Positions 25,799 to 32,676 of a stretch of DNA of 32,803 nt are shown in pieces. Source of the stretch: Gammaproteobacteria bacterium (lineage in GTDB: Bacteria > Pseudomonadota > Gammaproteobacteria > UBA1113); the NCBI GenBank assembly GCA_021773295.1, contig JAJFKI010000057.1, forward strand, positions 1 through 32,803, given 5' to 3'. A program made the translations under genes and the position numbers. Numbering within the stretch: the first letter of the stretch is position 1; each line of letters starts with the position of its first letter. The notes under the pieces were generated by a model. It was not told the origin of the DNA. It did no database searches and saw nothing but the letters and a program-made list of their open reading frames with translations.

Positions 25799-26374
25799 AT
25801 GGAACACACCATGAATCCTTCGGATGCGGATATGGATGACTTGAGAGAGCAAGTCAACACTCATCGACGACAGCGTGAATATCAACAATTGAGCGCTGAG
25901 ATACATCAGAATCATCAGGCAGTAGTGATAGATGACCAGGTGCTTGAAGGAGAGCTACAAAACCCTGATAGGGCCCAGGTCTTAAAAACAAAACGTCGCG
26001 CCTCCTCCTTTGTTGAAATGGTGCTTCGGCGCTTGATGGGGATGCTATCTTTTAAGCCCGTCATTGGTAACATCATTGCTGTTGGCTTAGCCATGCTTGC
26101 CCTTTATTACGTTTATCAGGAAGTGGATTTAGACGGGTTTAGCAAATATCGGCACTACTTTGGAATGGGTATACAAATTTTTGCGGCCATTCAAATCATT
26201 AAATCCGGAACGAGGAGTTTGCTGCTGCCGCTTTTGGCAATGGTAGGAGGAAGCATGATGGCTCATAGCCTTGGGCCCCATGAGACCTTGCTCACCTTTG
26301 GCAAAACCTTTTATGAGTATGTGATAATTACTGGGATTATTGGGCTGGGGATGTCTGTGTTGACGATTGACTAA
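25799..26374 (+). CDS. Membrane protein of unknown function in the traCD operon
   Basis: 191 residues from ATG 25799, with GGAGAG at 25786-25791; ATG 25784 and ATG 25811 are alternatives. Residues 1-70 are charged, hydrophilic and presumably cytoplasmic. Four hydrophobic segments follow: IIAVGLAMLALYYVY (about 95-112), FGMGIQIFAAIQII (about 122-138), LLLPLLAMVGGSMM (about 143-157) and VIITGIIGLGMSVL (about 174-188). In Ti plasmids this slot holds traG, the coupling protein, but this gene is not related to it. No family is recognised. Position suggests a role in transfer, establishment or exclusion. Confidence 0.65.
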   Translation: MEHTMNPSDADMDDLREQVNTHRRQREYQQLSAEIHQNHQAVVIDDQVLEGELQNPDRAQVLKTKRRASSFVEMVLRRLMGMLSFKPVIGNIIAVGLAMLALYYVYQEVDLDGFSKYRHYFGMGIQIFAAIQIIKSGTRSLLLPLLAMVGGSMMAHSLGPHETLLTFGKTFYEYVIITGIIGLGMSVLTID

Positions 26375-26458
26375 GCAACAGAAATTGTCATAGAATCGAT
26401 AGGAGCAGAACATAAAATTACAGATAGTGCGGTTAATGAGTGATTTGACTTTTAACAT

Positions 26459-26483
26459 TTTAACAACAAATGCTATTGTTAAA
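26459..26483. repeat. Inverted repeat upstream of the peptidase gene
   Basis: TTTAACAA (26459-26466) and TTGTTAAA (26476-26483) are perfect 8-base inverted arms with a nine-base spacer, about 40 bases ahead of the peptidase start. This may be an operator; no regulator gene is adjacent. Confidence 0.4.
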
Positions 26484-26520
26484 TCTGTTTCATACTTAAG
26501 GACAATAAGTTGAGGCCAGA

Positions 26521-27201
26521 ATGTTTTCATCTATATATGATCTGTGTTTTCCATTAGTAGACAGCAATAACAATTATTTAGGCGCATCATTTAAATGGGA
26601 TAAAAAATTCTATATAACTTGTAAACATGTGGTTAACGCCTCGCAAGATATTAGAGTAGTAAAAGATCCAGAAAAAAACTCAAAATCTTATGCTATTAGT
26701 AACATACGACTAAGTAAAAAATATGATCTGTGTCTATTTGAAGTAAATAACACTGAAAAACTAGATAGCCTTATGCAATTACCTCATTCGGAAGATACGT
26801 TAAGTTTAATGACTGATGTTGTTTTGCTTGGTTTTACAAGCAGTATACGGGGAATAATAGAACCTAGATGTATTAAAAGTTACATTCATAGAGCTATGGG
26901 ACAAGCCAGTGATTGGCAGGTGAAGAATTACGGCTTAAAATCAATTAATGAAATCCTTATACAAATTCCAAAAGGTTTTAGTGGTTGTCCGGTTATATCA
27001 CATGATGGGAAAAAATTACTAGGAATGGGGCTGGGAACAAATGCATCCGAGAATAATAGCTATACCACTGTAAAGGAAAAAACTGGAGCAAATAGCATAC
27101 GAGCACTAGAAACTGTAGAAACCAAAGAAATTACGTATTATGGTATGATTCATTCTGTTGGGGATATTAGTGAAATAGTTAACTCAATAAACATAGATTA
27201 A
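26521..27201 (+). CDS. Trypsin-like serine peptidase (cytoplasmic)
   Basis: 226 residues from ATG 26521, with GAGG at 26512-26515. The trypsin-fold triad is visible: His36 in CKHVVN, Asp69 in KKYDLCLFEV and Ser154 in KGFSGCPVIS, with the usual G-x-S-G-x-P context. There is no signal peptide, PDZ domain or membrane segment, so it is a small single-domain enzyme acting in the cytoplasm, unlike DegP/HtrA. The gene is AT-rich compared with traA and the virB operon. It stands alone, with its own inverted repeat upstream. Such stand-alone trypsin-like proteins occur in bacterial conflict systems; the substrate here is unknown. Confidence 0.75.
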   Translation: MFSSIYDLCFPLVDSNNNYLGASFKWDKKFYITCKHVVNASQDIRVVKDPEKNSKSYAISNIRLSKKYDLCLFEVNNTEKLDSLMQLPHSEDTLSLMTDVVLLGFTSSIRGIIEPRCIKSYIHRAMGQASDWQVKNYGLKSINEILIQIPKGFSGCPVISHDGKKLLGMGLGTNASENNSYTTVKEKTGANSIRALETVETKEITYYGMIHSVGDISEIVNSINID

Positions 27202-27565
27202 GTTGGTGTCACCTCAATAAATAATCGGAAAGCGACACGAGCAGCTCTACTTCTTTGAGCCTAATGAAAAAACCATGAATAAGAAAATTTACTTCAAAAT
27301 ACCAACCCTATGATTTATAAATACTTTTCTTTTCTGATTTTCAACCAATTCTGAGCAATTGCTGCCAACTCTATTTTTCTAGCAATCAATGCTTTATTGG
27401 TTCCGATCACAGGAACACCGGGAAAACGACATGGGCCGCAGCAAGATCATGATTATTCAAACAAAACGGCCAAAGATAACTTTTGACCAACCACTTAAAG
27501 TCTCGCTAACCTGTTGATTCTAAAGTACCTGGGTTTCTAAATTTTCAACTGTTGCTAATTGCTTC
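27202..27565. other. Gene-free AT-rich stretch with possible decayed fragments
   Basis: No convincing gene. On the minus strand a short open segment ending near 27310 reads like a C-terminus (ARKIELAAIAQNWLKIRKEK), and a short plus-strand frame overlaps it; neither has a start or a recognised match. No transposon ends were seen. Confidence 0.3.
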
Positions 27566-27593
27566 TTGCCAGTAATGTTATTTATGTTATAAT
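27566..27593 (+). promoter_or_regulatory. Promoter of the 27,627-28,540 gene pair
   Basis: TTGCCA (27566-27571), a 16-base spacer and TATAAT (27588-27593) fit a sigma-70 promoter. Transcription would begin near 27600, about 27 bases before the start codon. Confidence 0.55.
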
Positions 27594-27626
27594 TATGATA
27601 TATAATATATTTATTGGGTGCATACA

Positions 27627-28022
27627 ATGGAGATAATCATTACTCAGTGGGCATTAGACTCATACCTAGAGCTCAAGAGAAAGCAAACAATAACCTCGGC
27701 TGAATATTGGAAAAAGATTCGCCCAGACGTTTTGCTACTAAAAGATTATCCCAAGCCTCCCAAGTTTAATGACGGGAAATTTTGGTCTATTGCCAGTGAC
27801 AAAAGTGGAAACAAACTTGACCATGGGTTTAAGATGAAATGGCACCAAATAGGCAATGGAAAAATCCAATTAAGGCTGGGTGTTGCCATGCTAGATAATG
27901 CTATTTTATGTGAGGCTTATCATAAGCAAAACGATAAGCAGGAAAAACGAAAATTGGCAAAATTTAAAACCTACATTCAATTAATCCAGAACGGACGCTA
28001 TATTTCGCGAGGAAAACTCTAA
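27627..28022 (+). CDS. Putative toxin of a type II toxin-antitoxin-like pair
   Basis: 131 residues from ATG 27627; an in-frame GTG at 27618 adds three residues. The protein is basic, with a first helix WALDSYLELKRKQ, a central stretch KFWSIASDKSGNKLDHGFKM, a strand IQLRLGVAMLDNAIL and a Lys-rich C-terminal helix ending NGRYISRGKL. It has the look of a RelE/HigB-like toxin but the match is loose and I would not assign a family. It overlaps the next gene, an HTH protein, by one base (TAATG), the toxin-first order found in HigBA-like modules. Confidence 0.55.
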   Translation: MEIIITQWALDSYLELKRKQTITSAEYWKKIRPDVLLLKDYPKPPKFNDGKFWSIASDKSGNKLDHGFKMKWHQIGNGKIQLRLGVAMLDNAILCEAYHKQNDKQEKRKLAKFKTYIQLIQNGRYISRGKL

Positions 28023-28540
28023 TGAATGAACTAACCTATCAACCTATACAGCAGCATCACCAACTACCTGCGCATCGTCAAATTGTGCTGTTTGAAATCG
28101 CTTCCAAAATGGTGAGAGCAGGACTGCCTGAAAACTTTGTTGCTGAAGCTATTCGCACTGGGTTAGCTTATGAAGGCGTTGCTGATTTAATCGTTATGTG
28201 GAACGAGGAAAACGAGCAAGAAGAACAAGATGAAATTATTGCTAACATACAAGACTTAATTAATGATTGCAGTCAACATCGCAAAGAAGAGTTGCCTTAT
28301 ATTAAATTTAATGATCTTGATGCTATCGCTCAAGATATCAGAGCATTTAAAGATAGCTTACTGCAAATTGTTGAAGAAAGCGGGGGTATAACTCAGCTAG
28401 CTGAAAAAGCGGAGATGCCACAACCTTCATTGTCTCGGTTTTTTAATTCAAACGCCATGCCTCATCGAGCGACCTTGTTAAAAATAGCGAAAGCACTAAA
28501 TTTGGATGGCGTGAAGATTTCACCTTATTGGATTCGTTAA
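28022..28540 (+). CDS. XRE-type HTH antitoxin / regulator partner
   Basis: 172 residues from ATG 28022. The C-terminal 60 residues are an XRE helix-turn-helix: SGGITQLAEKAEMPQPSLSR then HRATLLKIAKALNL, close to the putative addiction-module antidote family. The N-terminal 100 residues form a separate acidic helical domain (VRAGLPENFVAEAIRTGLAY, then a Glu-rich stretch EENEQEEQDE), which probably binds the basic upstream protein. This is longer than usual antidotes (about 100 residues). The one-base overlap and matching charges support a toxin-antitoxin pair. It likely represses its own promoter. Confidence 0.65.
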   Translation: MNELTYQPIQQHHQLPAHRQIVLFEIASKMVRAGLPENFVAEAIRTGLAYEGVADLIVMWNEENEQEEQDEIIANIQDLINDCSQHRKEELPYIKFNDLDAIAQDIRAFKDSLLQIVEESGGITQLAEKAEMPQPSLSRFFNSNAMPHRATLLKIAKALNLDGVKISPYWIR

Positions 28541-28548
28541 CGCTTACC

Positions 28549-28604
28549 GGTGATTACCTGGATAATCACCACTAGTTAAATCCCCCTAAAAAAGGGGCTT
28601 TTCA
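28549..28604. terminator. Hairpins between two convergent toxin-antitoxin units
   Basis: GGTGATTA (28549-28556) and TAATCACC (28563-28570) make a perfect 8-base stem with a six-base loop, and a second stem CCCC (28583-28586)/GGGG (28594-28597) is followed by CTTTTC. The pair lies between the convergent HTH gene and higA and probably ends transcription from the left. Confidence 0.5.
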
Positions 28605-28668
28605 ATAAATTTTAATGAAGTTTACTATTTTACCGACACGCTGGGCCTAAGTAAAGTAGCTAAGAGTG

Positions 28669-28995
28669 CTACACATAAGCAGGTTTTGTTGCTCGCCTGG
28701 CATGTTTTATGAATTTAGCAAAGGGTCTAACTTTTTTGTGACATTGGCTAGCTTGCCATAGATCCCAATCTCGTTGTAAGTTAAGCCAGAACTCCGCTTC
28801 CATCTTAAATGCATCGCCGAGAACGAGCGCCGACTCTGCACTAACACCTCGACGACCATTAACAATTTCATTGAGGCGCGCATAAGTCCAACCAATATGC
28901 TGAGAAAATTCTTTTTGAGTAATACCTAATGGCTCAATAAACTCTTTTAAGAGCATTTCGCCAGGATGTGTTGGTGAACGTTTTTTTGGTAACAT
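28669..28995 (-). CDS. higA: HigA-type antitoxin
   Basis: 108 residues from the ATG at 28995 (MLPKKRSPTHPGEML), which has GGAGG six bases upstream; a longer frame to 29028 would overlap higB. The sequence is a typical HigA/VapI XRE protein: HPGEMLLKEFIEPLGITQKE, the recognition helix region WTYARLNEIVNGRRGVS, then ALVLGDAFKMEAEFWLNLQ, which is the hallmark of the family. It neutralises HigB and represses the promoter. higB lies ten bases upstream on the same strand. Confidence 0.9.
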   Translation of the reverse strand: MLPKKRSPTHPGEMLLKEFIEPLGITQKEFSQHIGWTYARLNEIVNGRRGVSAESALVLGDAFKMEAEFWLNLQRDWDLWQASQCHKKVRPFAKFIKHARRATKPAYV

Positions 28996-29005
28996 CGTTA
29001 TCCTC

Positions 29006-29296
29006 CTAATGGTAATCCACGATATCAAGATCTAAAGCTTCCCCACTCTCCCATCTAAATATGATACGCCATTGTTTATTTACCCTTAAGCTCCAGTAAT
29101 CTTTATAATTACCTTTTAACTTTTCAAGTCGATTGCTAGGAGGCACCCTAAGGGTGTCAATCCTAGTGGCAGCATTTATTTGGTCAAATAGGCGACCTAT
29201 TTTTGTATGTAGCTCAACAGACACCGAAATAGCCGCTTTAGAATTAACGCCGTTATAAATGTCCTTTGCCCGCTTTGTCTTGAAATTCCTTATCAT
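29006..29296 (-). CDS. higB: HigB-type ribosome-dependent RNase toxin
   Basis: 96 residues, typical family length. It has the HigB/RelE-like layout: basic N-terminus (MIRNFKTKRAKDIYNG), the RLFDQINAA helix, LRVPPSNRLEKLKG, then the strands WSLRVNKQWRIIFRW and a C-terminal LDLDIVDYH, the standard family ending. HigB cuts mRNA on the ribosome. The start ATG has no clear Shine-Dalgarno sequence. Toxin-first order with higA ten bases downstream is normal for higBA. Confidence 0.92.
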   Translation of the reverse strand: MIRNFKTKRAKDIYNGVNSKAAISVSVELHTKIGRLFDQINAATRIDTLRVPPSNRLEKLKGNYKDYWSLRVNKQWRIIFRWESGEALDLDIVDYH

Positions 29297-29334
29297 ATAA
29301 TAAATATTATATATCGATATTCGATAGATTACAA
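29297..29334 (-). promoter_or_regulatory. higBA promoter with palindromic operator candidates
   Basis: On the minus strand TTGTAA (29334-29329), a 17-base spacer and TATAAT (29311-29306) fit a promoter, with a start point about three bases from the higB ATG. The -10 is covered by ATAATA-AA-TATTAT (29297-29310), and the spacer holds ATATCGATAT (29311-29320) and ATCGA-TAT-TCGAT (29313-29325), likely HigA operators. Confidence 0.55.
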
Positions 29335-29367
29335 GGCGGTGTTACAGTGATTTATGTTATTTTGCGG

Positions 29368-29387
29368 TGTTCTTGTGAGCGGAACCA
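29368..29387 (+). repeat. Copy 1 of a 20-base direct repeat
   Basis: Ends in TGAGCGGAACCA and matches the copy at 30168-30187 in 18 of 20 positions, exactly 800 bases apart. Each copy holds short inverted arms, GTTCY and GGAAC, seven bases apart. The repeat brackets the small-RNA candidate and the 29,720-30,160 gene. Confidence 0.6.
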
Positions 29388-29483
29388 TAATTGTGGCGGA
29401 TCAAGCCCCCTTTTTTAATAGCACCCTAGTACCCCTTTAAGGTTAGCCGTGGTAAAAAAACACAAAATTTGAGAGCAATGATA

Positions 29484-29512
29484 TTGACTTGGCGGGACAT
29501 TTATTGTACAAT
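29484..29512 (+). promoter_or_regulatory. Strong sigma-70 promoter without a gene behind it
   Basis: TTGACT (29484-29489), a 17-base spacer and TACAAT (29507-29512). The -10 box is part of a perfect palindrome ATTGTACAAT (29503-29512), which could be an operator. No open reading frame follows on this strand; a terminator comes about 70 bases later. Confidence 0.65.
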
Positions 29513-29518
29513 GATTAC

Positions 29519-29590
29519 AGCTTGGAGATGTTCTGAGTTAATAGTAGCATGTAGCGGCAAGGTGTGAGGTTGCGCCTTGTCGCGTTTTAT
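29519..29590 (+). ncRNA. Candidate small RNA of about 70 nt
   Basis: A transcript from the promoter at 29484-29512 should begin near 29519 and stop at an intrinsic terminator: GCGGCAAGG (29554-29562) pairs along its whole length with CCTTGTCGC (29575-29583, one G-U pair), followed by GTTTTATAT. The short unpaired part ahead of the stem has no useful reading frame. I do not recognise the RNA family. It could be a trans-acting or plasmid-control RNA. Confidence 0.55.
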
Positions 29591-29719
29591 ATGCAAAAGA
29601 TATATCACGCTAAAAAATCACCTCAGCCATGAATGCCGATTCAGCTGTTCATGCCACAACATTTCATAAAAAATAGGCATCCACCTTTGTTATTATCAGC
29701 GCCCCATCGAGCGCTAGCC

Positions 29720-30160
29720 CTACTCACTATAAACACCATATTTAAATGAATGTTGTATGAAGGCTGACTTATTCTCAATGGCTTCAGAAAACTTTATTGA
29801 TAAAAGCATACAATAAAGCTCGGCACGAAATGTTCCCTCTTGATTAACGATGCTTTTTTCATATTCCGTCAAAAAATCCATAGGGGCACCTTTTTCTACA
29901 ACACCCTCTTTCTCGTTAAAATAATCAACCGCTTGAACTAAATGTTTATCTGAATGTTCGGTATCTAACTCAAGCACGCTTAATACCTCAAATAGACCTT
30001 CTTCTTTTGCCTGTTGATATTGCGCTTCAAGCGCATGACAGAAAAGAGCATATTCAATGTCATCACAAGGTTGATGCGTGTCACCATATTGATTACTTTG
30101 TTTTGTTGTCATTAAATACCCTTTTGTAAAATGTTTCGTGACAATAGTTGGCTCTGTCAT
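29720..30160 (-). CDS. Hypothetical acidic protein
   Basis: 146 residues from the ATG at 30160 (site AGGG four bases upstream); the ATG at 30112 (MTTKQSNQYG) has an AAGGG site and gives 130 residues, and may be the real start. The protein is acidic and helical (YALFCHALEAQYQQAKEEG, then VLSVLELDTEHSDKHLVQAV, then a C-terminal AFIQHSFKYGVYSE). There is no signal peptide, membrane segment or recognised domain. It stands alone inside the segment bracketed by the 20-base direct repeats. Confidence 0.6.
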   Translation of the reverse strand: MTEPTIVTKHFTKGYLMTTKQSNQYGDTHQPCDDIEYALFCHALEAQYQQAKEEGLFEVLSVLELDTEHSDKHLVQAVDYFNEKEGVVEKGAPMDFLTEYEKSIVNQEGTFRAELYCMLLSIKFSEAIENKSAFIQHSFKYGVYSE

Positions 30161-30167
30161 TTTACCC

Positions 30168-30187
30168 TGTTCCTATGAGCGGAACCA
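30168..30187 (+). repeat. Copy 2 of the 20-base direct repeat
   Basis: 18 of 20 positions match the copy at 29368-29387; the arms GTTCC (30169-30173) and GGAAC (30181-30185) are perfect here. It is followed by a perfect 12-base palindrome TGGGCCGGCCCA (30191-30202). Confidence 0.6.
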
Positions 30188-30190
30188 GTT

Positions 30191-30448
30191 TGGGCCGGCC
30201 CATGTAGGTGTGTAAAATCACCCTTAGATATCGAGATAAAATAATGAATAACAAAACTTTGGCACTTCCAGCATTAAAGTACGGCTCAACGACTTCCTAA
30301 AACTATCCCCAGTATGGCTGGAAAACGTTGTGGATAACCTATGCGTCAATTGTTTGACACCCCTTCCACAGGGCGCTAACAGCTTTTGAGCAGCCTTTAA
30401 ACAGCATTATCCCCAGCAGGGTTAAAAGCGCAACGCTTGTTTAGCGCC
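30191..30448. other. Gene-free segment with DnaA-box-like sites; possible replication origin
   Basis: The segment (30161-30468 has no gene) contains one exact DnaA box, TTATCCACA on the minus strand (30329-30337), and near matches CTATCCCCA (30303-30311), TTCCACA (30364-30370) and TTATCCCCA (30407-30415). It also has the palindrome TGGGCCGGCCCA (30191-30202) and inverted arms GGCGCTAA (30372-30379) and TTAGCGCC (30441-30448). With the initiator-like gene at 32,146-32,676 this suggests a plasmid origin. No iterons were seen. Confidence 0.4.
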
Positions 30449-30468
30449 TGCACTCATGTTGCTGTGAA

Positions 30469-30960
30469 CTACCAATATGACAGGTTGTCGATAGATTCAC
30501 GCCACGCATAGACATCCAGAATCGTGTTCTCTTTAAAGGAATTAAAGGACCAAGTATCTGAGTCAGTTTTCATTTTTTTAAGCTGCGCGTTTAAGGTATA
30601 AATAACCCAGTTTAAATCTAGCGTGATACGCTTGTGTTTTATGGTGCGCACCGTCGGTAAATAATTATCGTAATGCACTGCCGTTGAGTGAAGCTGCTGA
30701 TACACCTGCAACGCGTTGTCAGAGGGAATACCCTGCAATGCCAATGTCTTAATAAAAATGGCTCGATTACCTGGATGGGCTTTATCTTTATCATAGAATA
30801 AAAAAGCCCCGAGGGCTTCAATGTAGGACCAGCCTAAGACGATAGCACTAGAGCTGCCTTCCCGCAATTGTTCATTGTGACTTATTTTTTGTAAATCATG
30901 GATTTTATTGTGCCATGACTCAAAAAAACTGTCGAAGTAGTGAGCTTGATAAAGACTCAT
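30469..30960 (-). CDS. Hypothetical 163-aa helical protein
   Basis: Starts at the ATG at 30960 (MSLYQAHYFDSFFESWHNKI) with GAGGA about eight bases upstream. It is helical and aromatic, with EGSSSAIVLGWSYIEALGAFLFY, then a Lys-rich loop, then LQVYQQLHSTAVHYDNYLP and a C-terminal half LDLNWVIYTLNAQLKKMK. No signal peptide or membrane segment. The all-helical build and the HSTAVHYDNY region are vaguely like HEPN proteins, but the R-x4-6-H motif is not evident, so I do not assign that. The gene stands alone next to the putative origin. Confidence 0.6.
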   Translation of the reverse strand: MSLYQAHYFDSFFESWHNKIHDLQKISHNEQLREGSSSAIVLGWSYIEALGAFLFYDKDKAHPGNRAIFIKTLALQGIPSDNALQVYQQLHSTAVHYDNYLPTVRTIKHKRITLDLNWVIYTLNAQLKKMKTDSDTWSFNSFKENTILDVYAWRESIDNLSYW

Positions 30961-31051
30961 TCAAATATCCTCAATGTATTGGCTATAAACAAGGGCAACA
31001 TAAATGTTTATGCATCTGTTCCAAAACAGAGGCCACCACCCTCCCCTTTTG

Positions 31052-31765
31052 TTAATTAGACTTTTTCTTTAATGCTTGAATTTTTTCGTGCCGCTCCTTT
31101 TCCCACGAAGTCGCTGGATACTGTCTATCCCATACAGCAAACAACGTTTGCTGCTTCTTGCTAATAGGTATGCCATATGTCTTGTGCATATAAAAGTACG
31201 TGCGGGCGATAAAGCCTCGTGTTGACGGTGGGGGCTGAGCCTTTCTTTGTTTAAAATTAATCACCATCTGGCAACGCCCATACTGATGTGGGATAGCGCC
31301 CAACTCGGTGAAACTAAAGTCTGAGCGATTACCATTAACCTCGCCAATCGCAGGCACCAAGTTCATGAGATCTGATTCCATGGCTCTAAACGTTGGATCT
31401 ACTTTTTCACAACATTTTCGGCCCTTATATTTTTTACCATTCTTCTTTTTACAAATGGGCTCGCGCCAACATTGGCGTGTATTACCTAGAGCGGCCGCTG
31501 GGGTTATATGTTCCCACTCGATGCGTGACGCGCGCTTTGGATTTTTTCTGGGTTTATAACCGCACGACTTCCACTTAACCTTTTTGTGTTTGTTATATCG
31601 GCAACCACAATAAAAAGTCTCGCGGTGATTGCTATAAATAATGGCCGCTGCTTTTTTTGCTTGACTAAACGTACGAGGATTTTTAATAGCCGCATAACTC
31701 ACCGTCATAGTGAGCCATGAAAAAATAAGCATAATAAAGAAAACTATTTTTTTATTTGCAACCAT
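31052..31765 (-). CDS. endA: Exported endonuclease I (EndA/Vvn family)
   Basis: 237 residues from the ATG at 31765 (MVANKK), because AAGGAG lies in front of it and a signal peptide follows directly (IVFFIMLIFSWLTMTVSYA, cut after residue 25). An in-frame ATG at 31795 is possible. The catalytic core is RIEWEHITPAAALGN with His86 as the general base, followed by ESDLMNLVPAIGEVNGNRSD, which carries the metal-binding Asn, and an QYGRCQM segment. Eight or more Cys suggest disulfides, as expected for the periplasm. The enzyme degrades DNA nonspecifically in the periplasm or outside. On a mobile element it may limit uptake of naked DNA, or provide nucleotides. Confidence 0.9.
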   Translation of the reverse strand: MVANKKIVFFIMLIFSWLTMTVSYAAIKNPRTFSQAKKAAAIIYSNHRETFYCGCRYNKHKKVKWKSCGYKPRKNPKRASRIEWEHITPAAALGNTRQCWREPICKKKNGKKYKGRKCCEKVDPTFRAMESDLMNLVPAIGEVNGNRSDFSFTELGAIPHQYGRCQMVINFKQRKAQPPPSTRGFIARTYFYMHKTYGIPISKKQQTLFAVWDRQYPATSWEKERHEKIQALKKKSN

Positions 31766-31860
31766 GTCTAGCTCAACTCCTTTCAAGCTCATCAACTATC
31801 ACCCTTCCCTGCTTTTCATTTCATTTCTTACATCTGACGCTATAGGCCTACAAAAAATGA

Positions 31861-32055
31861 TTACGCATCAACAATCGTAACATTGATTGCTTGTCCATTT
31901 GCCACACCAAATGCTACTTTTTGATTTTCTTTAAGAGCTTCTTGCCCAATGATATCACTCTGGTGCACAAGAAGATCAGCGCCCTGCTCACGCACAATAA
32001 ATCCAAATCCTTTATCACCGTTAAACCACTTAACATAACCTTTCTCTGCTGCCAT
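31861..32055 (-). CDS. Cold-shock-domain protein (CspA family)
   Basis: 64 residues from the second ATG (32055, MAAEKGYVKWFN), eight bases after AGGAG; the ATG at 32061 would leave only two bases. The cold-shock domain is complete: KGYVKWFN at residues 5-12, RNP1 KGFGFI at 15-20, RNP2-like LLVHQSDI at 28-35, then a final VTIVDA strand. RNP2 has Leu and Gln where most have Phe and Phe/Ser (LFVHFS), so nucleic-acid contacts may be altered. It binds RNA or single-stranded DNA. No cold-shock 5' leader is evident: only about 90 bases separate it from the upstream gene. Confidence 0.9.
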   Translation of the reverse strand: MAAEKGYVKWFNGDKGFGFIVREQGADLLVHQSDIIGQEALKENQKVAFGVANGQAINVTIVDA

Positions 32056-32145
32056 TATCATGGCTCCTATTGGTTGTTATACCGCTACTCTAATTTTTAA
32101 GTGTATGCTTTTGCTTATCAACAGAGGTAGCCAAAACAAGAGCAC

Positions 32146-32676
32146 TTATGTAACTAGGTACTCCTTCTTCTTTTCTTCCCATAGGTTCTCTCGAAAATAC
32201 AGGCTTAGCTTTACCGGTTGTGGCGTAACATCCCCTCGCCCCTTTTTGCTTGGCGCGATCTTTTCTCGCTGCTCTGTTGTTAATGTTTCTTGCCATTCTT
32301 CAAGCGCCAAAGCATATGCTTTCTTTTCCAGCTGCTTAATACGCTCATATTCAGATCTTTTTCTTTCTAATAACTGGATCTGTGCTATTTCTTGTGGTGA
32401 CTGATAATCTTTCTCTGTCCAAATTAATCCCTTACGCAAAACTCCCATTAATACATTCAAAGGTTCTGGGTATTTTTTAACCTTAGGATTATGTTCTATA
32501 CCAAAAGCAAAATGATTAATGGATTCTTGTATGACTTCAGGTGTATTAAGTGATTTAGAATGCAGTTGCTTTAATTGTGTTGATGAAAATCCAAATTCTC
32601 TTAAAGGTTCAAAATTTATCTGTTCCCATTCTTCTGGTAAACCACGGTTATTACTAGTAGTAGGGTGATTTGACAT
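32146..32676 (-). CDS. Protein resembling the C-terminal part of plasmid replication initiators
   Basis: 176 residues from the ATG at 32676; an in-frame stop lies just upstream, and no good ribosome binding site is present, so it may be a 3' remnant. The pattern LPEEWEQINFEPLREFGFSS, then TPEVIQESINHFAFGIEHN, then PLNVLMGVLRKG, then NYQSPQEIA-like text and a charged coiled coil (LLERKRSEYERIKQLEKKAY) is what I recall from the C-terminal region of replication proteins of gammaproteobacterial plasmids. The N-terminal DNA-binding domains of such proteins are absent. The assignment is from memory of the pattern, so it is tentative. A DnaA-box-rich segment lies 1.7 kb away. Confidence 0.45.
   Translation of the reverse strand: MSNHPTTSNNRGLPEEWEQINFEPLREFGFSSTQLKQLHSKSLNTPEVIQESINHFAFGIEHNPKVKKYPEPLNVLMGVLRKGLIWTEKDYQSPQEIAQIQLLERKRSEYERIKQLEKKAYALALEEWQETLTTEQREKIAPSKKGRGDVTPQPVKLSLYFRENLWEEKKKEYLVT

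Noticed and set aside
27310..27490. Small coding gene in either direction
   Set aside because: Both short frames lack a start with a binding site and have no recognised likeness.
30469..30960. HEPN ribonuclease
   Set aside because: Only a loose all-helical resemblance; the R-x4-6-H motif could not be found and no partner nucleotidyltransferase is adjacent.
32146..32676. ProQ/FinO RNA chaperone
   Set aside because: The charged coiled coil suggested it at first, but the ProQ core motifs are missing and the pattern fits initiator C-termini better.
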